This document shows positions 50,641-64,000 of a stretch of DNA of 64,000 nucleotides, one piece after another. Made by a program: the position numbers and the translations under genes. The DNA comes from Epinephelus fuscoguttatus. Lineage: Eukaryota > Chordata > Actinopteri > Perciformes > Serranidae. Below the pieces are notes generated by a model that worked only from the letters and a program-made list of their open reading frames with translations, had not been told where the DNA came from and did not search any database. How positions within the stretch are numbered: the first letter of the stretch is position 1; every line of letters starts with the position of its first letter. The stretch is from contig NC_064769.1 of NCBI RefSeq assembly GCF_011397635.1, positions 18,617,207-18,681,206 of the forward strand, in the 5' to 3' direction.

Positions 50641-52779
50641 TTCCTAAAAACAGCAATATTCCTGACTTCTTTGTTGGCTCGTTGCCATTGTAGTTTGGGG
50701 ACTGTACATGGTTGGTGTGAGGAGGGGGCTGAATCTTTAATTTCAATTAATAAAAGGCCCCTTCCTGCGTTGTTAATATTTACCTCTGACTCTAATTTTG
50801 TCTTTCCGATGTCATTTTCTGTTTGTTTTGTCAGCTTGAACACTCTGATATTCACTGTGTGTTGTCGTGGGTTCATCACATTCTGTTGTGCTGGCTTTAG
50901 TTTATGGAAAACAGAAGCAAACAACTGCACCGACTGTTTGAACGTTAACAGAGCTTCAATAAAAATACAAAAAGGAAGAGTTTCATTACTCTAAAATAAT
51001 TAAGCGTTATAAATGAATAGTTTTGTTTATGTGTCTTACTGTTTTAGGAACTGAATTTGTAGTTGTCCAAATCTCATATGTGAACATTTCACACCTAAAC
51101 ATCTGCAACTGAAACAGTGCTTAATATCTGTGTACTAATGGTACGACCATGGTATTTGATCAACACAAACATTTACTATATGGGTTATTATTTCTTTAAA
51201 AGTAGAGATATCTATCAAGCTCACCATAATAACAAATATTTTCACTGTTGAAGATACAATAAATAACACAACAGCTGATTTTTCATAACACCATCATTTC
51301 CCTTTACTTAACCTTTACATGCAACAAGCTATTGTTGTTCATTGAAAGCCAATTTTAAATAATAAAAAAAGGTTTATCTCATTGGGAGACATGGGTAAGA
51401 GAGTATGAGAGATTTGGACAGGGGACCATTGTCATAACTGTAATGTCAAACTATATTATAACCACAAGGGGGAGACTTTATATTACGGTAAAACCACTGC
51501 ACCACAAAAGCGACACCTCATGATGTGTTTTAAATACATAATTTTAAGGTTAAGCCTTGTCAAGACTCAAAAAATCAAGATGACGCTACTGGTATGCACC
51601 CAGCAAATCTAAAATGATATTAAAACTTTCTATGACAACCAACTGGTGACAAGAAAAGACTTATTTAGACATATAAAGAAAATGTTTGAATGTTCTAAAA
51701 TGAAACTTGTGGGTGAAATGTGGGTGATTTCTAATTATGCATTAAGATTATCATAGGTGTTTAGTTCCATGTGAGGGTTTTGTGACAGCGTACATCTCCT
51801 CTGACTCTACTACAGTAAATGTACCAGTATGCATTTTTATCAGTGGGGAATTTCAGGAGACATTAATGTGATTGTACGGCATTAGCTGCCTTGTTGATAT
51901 ACATATATAGCTCAACCATGAGGGTTATATATATTTTTACCTTCCTTGATGGTGAGAGCTAACTATATTTGACTCAAAGCATTATGTTCCATTTTTAAAG
52001 ATGTCAGTCCAGCTGCGAGCTCTTACTGCCTCCCCATTTCCTTTAACGTTTCAGTATGGTACATGTACCCTGTCACCTTTAATCACCCACAAGGTACAGT
52101 TCACACAGCAGACAGCATTTTGCAGCTATCAGCCCCAGAAACCAGTAAACTTGGGAGAAGTTTCCCTTGTAGGCTTTCTCCAACAAGGACAGAAATCTAT
52201 TCAATTTAACCCAAATCACAACTTTTTCTTCCTAACCTTAACCAAAACTCTTTGTGGTAGAAAGCCTTTGAGGAAAATTTCTCCTAACTGGGAAATGAGC
52301 CCATTGTGAGATACTGGGGATACAACTGTGAAATGGTATTCATGCCCATATTGCCTCAGTTGATAATGTGTTTTGGGGGTGCACATCCTATAAACCACAC
52401 AGTTATTAAAGCTACACATTCAACCTGGGGTTTGGTGCCAGTGAGGGTCTGGGGCCACTGAGAGATTGCTCACTTAGCCCTGTTGATAATCCAGCACTAG
52501 TTAGATTGTTCAGATTATAATGCATTTTGATTATCTGACTTATTTGACTGTTGAATATTGAATCAAACCATTGCATATTTCAATTTGAGTGAATAAACAG
52601 GACATGGCCTACGTTTTCAGGAATACTGGAACATACAGTAAGACTGCTCAAAAGAAACTAACTGGTTCATTGCAGTAAAAATAGCAATCACTTGCTTTAA
52701 ATGACATTATATATAAGGGCAGTGATTTGCAATCAGTAACGTTGCATAGCTTTGATTTTTCTAACAAGCACGGTAACAA
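50641..52779. other. Gene-free spacer between bmp10 and smad4
   Basis: AT-rich with no recognised exon or well-bounded repeat. The 102-107 aa ORFs here resemble no known family. Confidence 0.45.
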
Positions 52780-52979
52780 ACAGCAGCGCCACGCCTGTCA
52801 CAGCGCGTGCATGCGCAGTCCAAGCGTGGTGGGTGGAGAGGAATTTTTTGTTTATTTTCGTGGCCAGTTAACCAGTAAACGTGCTGTTATATTATTATCT
52901 GCTGGTTTTATAGTTCAGCATAATAAGGCAAACAGATAAGCGGCTGCGCGTTTACCTAGTAGGATATTTTACCATTTCG

Positions 52980-53202
52980 TGAGGTAGCGGATTTGGGCCA
53001 TCACAGAGGAAGGTTAGCTAGCGAGCTAGCGTCAAGTCGATGAGGGTCTTGTAGTGTTAGTTAGCTGTTAGCGTATGTGCTAGCAGGCTAGCCACAATAT
53101 TATTAATGCAAGATAGATAGCACAACAAAATTTAGCAAGCTAAAGCCACTCGCTTATCGGCCTGCACCACTGGGAGTAACGCCACGGCGCGGAGAAATCA
53201 CC
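52980..53202 (+). promoter_or_regulatory. smad4: Probable smad4 promoter-proximal region and non-coding exon 1
   Basis: GC- and CpG-richer sequence starts near 52780, and a good splice donor (GTGAGT at 53203) has no coding ORF before it. The next acceptor with the smad4 start is at 54146. An NRF1-like GCGTGCATGCGCA lies at 52805-52817. The transcription start is not determined, and the left edge given is arbitrary. Confidence 0.45.
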
Positions 53203-54145
53203 GTGAGTTCACAAATCAGTTCATGTTTGATTCAGCTAGCGATAATGCTTGGAGATTAATGCTAGCTAACTTGCTAACGGTATTCTACGGCAAGCCCAGT
53301 GTTAGCTTACGCCAACACTCAACATTAGCTGGGCAAGGTTAGCTATCCTAATGGTCCTCAACAATTATATATGCAATAAATATATGTATGTCTTTTAAAA
53401 GCCATAACATATACGCTAGTTTTGTAATTCAGGACAAGTTAGGTTGCACATTACCAAGCCAACGCCAACGATATTATCACGAAGGATAATTGTGCTATCT
53501 GTGTTTATTAGCTTTGGTACCCATCCTGGCTAACGCTAGCTACGTTTGCTTTACAGAATGCTTTGTAAAACCTAACCTTAAACTAATGCTTGTTTTATCT
53601 GACTCCTAATACGATAAACCCGCTATAGAAATAGAGAAAACGTGTTTTTTTGGTGTCATAAGAGTGTCTTGTTTGACATTTCAGCGTGGATGAAATGCTC
53701 ATATTTACAGAGGATGTGCAGTGCGAGTTTCCGCATGAGTAAACATGAGCTGCAACGTTAAAGCAGTAGCTGTCAGTTTGTAACGTATCCCTGACAGCAG
53801 TTGTAAACACATGTCACATTAAGATGGGTATTTTCTTAGAGTGTTAAATATGACATGCCCAGACAACCAAATTTAAATATATATGTATAGATGTTTTTAA
53901 AGTTGCATGAAAACCATTTTCTCCATCAACTGTGGCTAATTGCTGTCATTTTAAGGGTACATTAGATTGACTTCAGAATGGTGCTGCCAGTGACAGTCCC
54001 TTCTCTTACTACACCCGACATTACGTTAAGGTGGTACACAGATTGTACATTCAGTGCCACTTTCTGTAATACCAATACAAGGTAAATTTTGGTTGGCATA
54101 CCCATCTGATCTTCCAGTCATAAGACCCTGCTCTTTGTTTTTCAG

Positions 54146-58496
<4,351 letters not shown>

Positions 58497-60605
58497 GTTA
58501 AAAGACATGAACTGTACAAAAAAAAGAAAACAATCAGACTGTACTTTTAAACAGACCACTCCACCTATAGGCCCGGAGAACCGAAAGAGGACTGCAACCA
58601 CAGGGATGCTGAGTAGGTTGTAGGAGTAAGAACAAGGGCATAGAGGCCGGCAGTATACTCCAAACACGCTGCTTTTAAATCCAGCGCTGCGAGCGGTTGC
58701 CAGTATACAGAGTGAGACTCCAGATCTGTAAGTTCAGTGGCTTACAAACAGCAGCTGGAGGAACCTGTGAAACACGCTGGGAGGAATCGTACGCCAAGAG
58801 GATGAAAAAGGAAGCCGGTATTCTGGCATTGTTTACCAACTGAAAACTTCGTAACAGCATAAAGCGAACAAGGCTTTGTGTCTTTCAAATCTCATGTCGA
58901 TACATAAATACTCACACAGTGATGTGGATTAAAGAGCATGCCAACAGCAAGATTAACACGCTCAGAATTCTATCAATTATTCAATAAGTGCTGGTGTTAT
59001 ACAGAAGGAACCACAAGAGTGCAGGGTGTCAAACAAAATGATTCATACTCAGCTGTCGACTTTCTGACTGGTAACATTTCCACTTTAAGATTTTAAAATA
59101 TACAGAGCCCCTGCAACTGACTGACTAAGCTCCTTTTTTTTGGACTATTTACTGTGAGAACAAACTATTTGACTTTAAACCAGCAAAGCTGAGCACAATG
59201 TGACGCCTTTTACTGGATTAAAAGCTGCTATTTACCCCATCTGAACTTACAGTGTGTCATTTCAGTTGGAGTATACTGCCGATCCAGTCCTCCTTCATCG
59301 GCTCTCCGGTGTTTATATGGCTTCATTTAAGTGGAGTTTCTCACCTCACAAATCAGGACATTTATGTAAAATGCTATTCATTACTTATGTTCTCGTAAGA
59401 TGTAATCTTAAATATTTTTCAATGCCAACGGCCCTCGTTTGATGTTTTTTTGATTTATATCCCCCCTTTTTCAATAGTTGTTTTTACAGATGTAAAGAGC
59501 ATTTGAAAAGCCCGTTTTAGCTGACCTCCGCTTCTCTTCCAACACTTCAAAACTTCCATCACTCTACCACCAGTCAAGGCTGTTAGGATATCGAGAAGCG
59601 ATGTTTTTAACTCAAGTTTTTCAGACGCCAAAATTACATTGGCTAAAAAAAAAAAAAATTCAAAAGAAAAGGTTATTATAACACGTCGTAATATAATTTG
59701 TCATTTTTTTTTATTAGATGCCCACATAGTGTCCATTAGCACTTTATTAATTTGCCTGAGTATTTTGTCTTGTTTCATAGTCTCATGCGTGGTTACTCGT
59801 ATCCATATAATTTCTTAGCATAGTTGGAAAGTTTTTCTTGCTAATGACCTTGGTGACATCCATGGACAATGTGCTTCAGATTGTCTGCCTAAAATCTGTT
59901 TTCAGTATCAAACGCTCACCCACAGCAGGTTGTAAAGGTGTATCTAACATTTTTATGACGAAATAATGGCTGAAACATGAAGTTGTGGTGTAAGAATGGT
60001 TTGTGAAATTTGAAAACACCTTTTAAACCTACAGGCAGTGAATCTTTGGTACTCAGAAGATACATTTTGGGTGGAACATCACTTAAAGATGGCTCACCGC
60101 TACCCATTTTAATTTGAGCATTACTTGGATGCCATTCACCATAACATATTCTAGACAACAGCTGAGTAAAGGAGGCAAGGAATGAACTGTGAGAGGAAGT
60201 GTAAGCCATATTGATGCCAAATATACCCTATGAAAAGTGAAAAAGGTTATCGGACTGCAGTCGATTGTGTCATGTCGCTTGTACAAGCATGGTTTTAATC
60301 GTCTAACTGAACGATCTCAGTTTTTGCTCAGCACAGTCGATCAAACAATATTTTGGTATTTGGAGCTCTGTTTACCCACAGCTGTCGCAGTATTTTATAC
60401 TCTTTTGCTACCTTTACAGTGATAAACCACAAAAAGAATGGGGAAAAAAAGAAGAATGCTGTACAATTTTCAGGAAATGCAAGTTCATGCTCATCTTAAT
60501 CTTTACAATTGTGTCATACACTCAATACGTATGTAGTTTGAATGATATTGGTGTTTATATGTATGAGTATGGTTGAATAAAATTCAATGGGCTAACACTA
60601 CTGTG
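58497..60605 (+). other. smad4: smad4 3' UTR with polyadenylation signal
   Basis: About 2.1 kb of non-coding sequence follows the TGA at 58494-58496. A canonical AATAAA lies at 60576-60581, followed by a GT-rich stretch (ACTGTGTTGGG) typical of a downstream element. No repeat was recognised within it. Human SMAD4 also has a long 3' UTR. Confidence 0.7.
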
Positions 60606-60669
60606 TTGGGAGTTGTGAAATCTCCTTCGTTTGGGATTAAAATTACGAGGACGCTTGACTTTGAACAAG

Positions 60670-62800
60670 AAAACATTTATTACTGCAAAGACGAGTCACA
60701 AATTTTAAGAAAACAACACTAAGAAGCTAGCCTGAGCTGAGATCTGAAATATTCAGAAAACCAAACTACATGTGTCTTTAATAGTTTCTATATTCATCAA
60801 TACGACACACTAAATGATAATGTCTTTATAAATATAAAAGTCCCCCAATTGTCCTCGTTTTTTATGTAAAATACACAATACAAATCACCCTACACGCATT
60901 GGTTTGCTCGCCAATTTGAGAAGAAAACTGAATGGCACACAAAAAGAAAGTCACATGAAGTTTGTATGTATATATTATATCAGATACTATACATTATCCA
61001 AAGGAAAAAAGAGAAAAAAAGAAATCACAAAAGCACTTTAGCCAACATATCTGATATCTGATAAAGAACAAATCAAATAATTAAGACACAAATAAATAAA
61101 CCTTTTTTTTTCTCCCCAGTTTTTGATATATACATACTTTTGTCTAGGGTGAATCAAAATAAGAACCTTCCCCAAATGCCACTGCCAAATGCTTGTGCTT
61201 GCATTAGAGCGTGCTACAGATGGCCACGACTCACTAGACTGTCAAATGGCACTTGAAAACATCCAAATACAAATCTCAAACAGGTCACAGCATTCAGAAG
61301 ATATCATTTTGACAAAAGAAAAGCACGATCATGAGAAAACAATTCATTAGAGAGCATTTTACTTACAGTAACTCTCCTTGTTCATTTAACCAGTTCTGTA
61401 CAATAAAAAGCTGTCTGCAGGTTATCTACCGTGTGTAAACTACTAAGTATGTGTGTGAGTGTGTGTGTGTGTGTGTGTGTCTGTCTGTGGTGTCACATCC
61501 AGTAAATAAATAGTCCAAGTCTGAGGACAGGTCTTTATGCTTTCCTGGTGTCTTCTCAGTGGCAGCACCTGTGCAATGAAATGTCTGTTCTGATAGCCTC
61601 TATCTGTAGCCCACCAGAGACCCAATAGTCACCCAGGCCATCTGCTCTGGCCGGGGCGAAATTAAAGGCACTGGAGTCTGCTATGGGTCAGTGAAGCTGC
61701 CGTTTAGTCCAGGTGAAGAGGCATCTCTTAGCTTTCGCTCCTATGATAAGTTAAGGAATAGCTTATGTCTTTTTTTTTTGTTTCTTTTTTCTGGTTGGAA
61801 ACAGGCTCCTTTGCAAACAGCTGTTACAAAACAATCTTACTCCTCAATTTTTTAAAGACACTGAGAAATAAAGTACAATTGTGTTGGCAGCATTAGCATC
61901 AGTCCAGTCAGTGTTAAACCAGGCAGGCTTTGAGATGCAGAAAGCTAAATCACTGTCTGGCACATGAGTAAGTCTATGTAGAATAAAAAGGGGGGGGGGG
62001 ACGACAAAATTGACATTAAAACAAAATAGTTTCAAGCAGCACATGGTAGGCGTGCAAGACCAGAAAGCACTTATGATCCTAAAGCACACAAGTAAGATTT
62101 AAAGAAAACATTTCATAAGCCATTTTCCACTTCAGGCACAAAATAATACAAGTTTACATCTACAATGTTAATTTATATGACAAGGGAGCTGAGATTCATA
62201 TGTGGAAAAAAAACAACAACAACAAAATCATTCAGTGAGAGAAAGGGAAAAAAATGCCACAAGCAGAAAAGAAAATCCTGCAAAACCTTCATTCCTAACC
62301 GGTACACGACTATCCAGATTTACAACATAATTTAAACTTTAAAGTCACAGACACAACCCCATCTCCACTTTTTACAACGCTGTTCTTAAAAACTCAGTGC
62401 GTGCCGGAGTCAGTCAAGTGAACTCTTGGGAATGGGGAAGTTCATTCATGTTGCAGTTATTACAGAGATTTATGTGCAGCTCTGGAGAAAGTATAAGAGA
62501 TGATCTCGGGTGTAAAATTTTGTATGCATTCCTTTCTTTTATTGGACAGTTTCATTATCGTACCCCCAACTTGCATTAAACAGTTTAATACCAAAAGTCA
62601 GGGCGCAAGTTCGTCATGCTTGCAGACTGATGTAAACGAAATGCCTCAGGCCTTCAACTTCCAGCTACTTAAAGTACGTTGACCTTTTCTTGCAGACTTT
62701 TTAAACTATTCTTCAGCATTATGATAAGAAAGCCAGATTAATGTGCGCTCAATTCCTAGATCTGGTAAGCCAGACATTTCAAGGCAGCAGACTCGGGGTA
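60670..62800 (-). other. Probable 3' UTR of a convergent minus-strand gene (possibly mex3c)
   Basis: TTTATT at 60676-60681 is an AATAAA on the minus strand, about 95 bp beyond the smad4 signal. From there to about 62800 the sequence lacks obvious transposons and any real ORF, but has the T/A-rich runs usual in long 3' UTRs. In human, SMAD4 and MEX3C are convergent neighbours, which suggests mex3c. The coding part would lie beyond the window, so the identity is inference only. It contains a GT microsatellite (about 61450-61480) and a G9 run near 61991. Confidence 0.35.
61450..61480. repeat. (GT)n microsatellite
   Basis: About 14 GT units with one interruption, in the presumed 3' UTR of a minus-strand gene. 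It explains the HTHTHT tail of the minus-strand ORF there. Confidence 0.9.
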
Positions 62801-62830
62801 AGGCTACAGTATGAGATGTGTACCGCAGGT

Positions 62831-63552
62831 TTAAAAAGGAGCTGTGTGTAGGATTTAGCGGCATGTAGTGGTGATGACTGCAGACTGCAACCAGCTGAAA
62901 CTTCTCCCAAGTGCCACATGTGAACTCAGGGTAAGGATTCCCTCAGTGGGCATTGTTCAGGAGGTTTTGTGGTGCAGCTGCAGAGGTTAAAATCTGTATA
63001 AACACTGAATAATGTAATAATAATAATGTAATGCAGTTTCACATTACAAATCAGTGTTTCTCTGACGCTGTTTGGCTTGTAGGAGGTGGGCTGCCAGCCA
63101 AGCACCTTCTAATGTGTGCTCACCTTTTGTCTCTAGTTACTTATGGTCAAGACGTTCAGGAGGGTTTTAACGGGAGCTGAATTATCCGCAGAGGTCTCTT
63201 CCTCGCTAAAACAAACAGACCTGTGATTTAAACCGGTATAAACACTGAATAAAGCAGTTTCACGTTGAAAATCAGTGTTTTTCCGACACTGTTCGACACG
63301 CAAAAATGCTAATGGCCCTATCTAGAGCCAGTGTTTGGTTGTCTGTTCAGGGCTACTGTAGAAACATAGTGATGCAACATGACGAACTTCATGGACGAGG
63401 ACCCTCTCCCTATATAAACATCTCATTCTAAGGTAACGAAAACACAATGGTTCTCACTGTCAGGTGATTATACACTAAAGGAAACATACTTATTATATTA
63501 TATTCCATTTTTGCCAATATATCCCCCTAAATCCTACACACTGGACCTTTAA
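62831..63552 (+). mobile_element. TTAA-flanked non-autonomous DNA element, family 2, copy 2
   Basis: Both ends keep TTAA (62831-62834 and 63549-63552) next to matching inverted termini (GTGTGTAGGATTTAG and CTAAATCCTACACAC). It is in the same orientation as the copy at 306-1581 and shares the GAATTATCCGCAGAGGTCTC unit, with fewer internal repeats. No ORF supports a transposase. Confidence 0.8.
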
Positions 63553-64000
63553 TCGATGACTATGTCTTTGGGGTTGCCAGACTCCCAAAAGTGTTGTAGA
63601 AATTATTTAACAAAACATCTGTGAGACTCCACTGACCCAGTAACCTAAATGACACGCAGTATTTGCACTCCCAAACCTTGCTTTACTGCCAAGCATGTTT
63701 TCTACACAGACATAAAGAAAATAATTGCCAAAGATCCCTTGCACTTCTTGTATCTGAAGGAATCATTTGACCAGTGATAGAGCCAAGAAGTGATTACAGC
63801 ACATACAGTGCCACCCCATATATTTTTTTGTACCTTTATCAACCTACACACATGACTTACAAAGAAGAAAACAAACAAAACAAAAAAATCGTCTGGTCCT
63901 CCTGTACAGTAGGTCTGCCATTTGCAGTGGTATAATTTGTGATTCATTATCAGGACCCATTAGAATAAGTTGTAACGGGTAAGCGTTGAAACCAAAACAC
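63553..64000. other. No feature recognised
   Basis: AT-rich sequence with no supported ORF, repeat or RNA gene. Confidence 0.4.

Overview
This window is vertebrate nuclear DNA, almost certainly from a teleost fish and probably a percomorph. It has long introns with canonical GT/AG junctions, AT-rich gene-poor spacers, many short non-autonomous DNA transposons of types common in fish, and three recognisable vertebrate genes, all on the + strand. There is no sign of bacterial genes, operons or CRISPR arrays. I see no convincing undescribed multi-gene system. The novelty lies in repeat architecture, gene neighbourhood and gene-structure details.

Layout. 1-230 looks like the 3' tail of an unseen upstream gene. 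231-18600 has no supported coding exon and carries several TTAA-flanked repeats (306-1581, 5713-7313, 10071-10781) and a short hAT-like element (16006-16394). 18890-43020 holds arvcf, a p120-catenin/delta-catenin family armadillo gene with 16 coding exons (898 aa) whose introns are full of repeats. 43021-47038 is its 3' UTR plus spacer. 47039-48745 is a two-exon TGF-beta ligand gene, bmp10 (461-aa preproprotein, 108-aa mature domain). 48746-52950 is bmp10 3' sequence and spacer. About 53000-60600 is smad4, with a non-coding first exon, 10 coding exons (503 aa) and a roughly 2.1 kb 3' UTR. 60670-62800 looks like the 3' UTR of a convergent minus-strand gene, possibly mex3c by analogy with human synteny. 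62831-63552 is a second copy of the repeat found at 306-1581.

Function. BMP10 is a secreted ligand acting through ALK1-type receptors on endothelium and heart. SMAD4 is the common-mediator Smad that carries such signals to the nucleus. A ligand gene and its obligate transducer lie about 5.5 kb apart in the same orientation here. ARVCF is a cadherin-binding junction protein with no direct link to that pathway.

Limits. Exon boundaries come from reading frames, splice signals and remembered human family members. No alignment, repeat library or transcript data were available, so repeat family names and paralogue suffixes (a/b) are left open.
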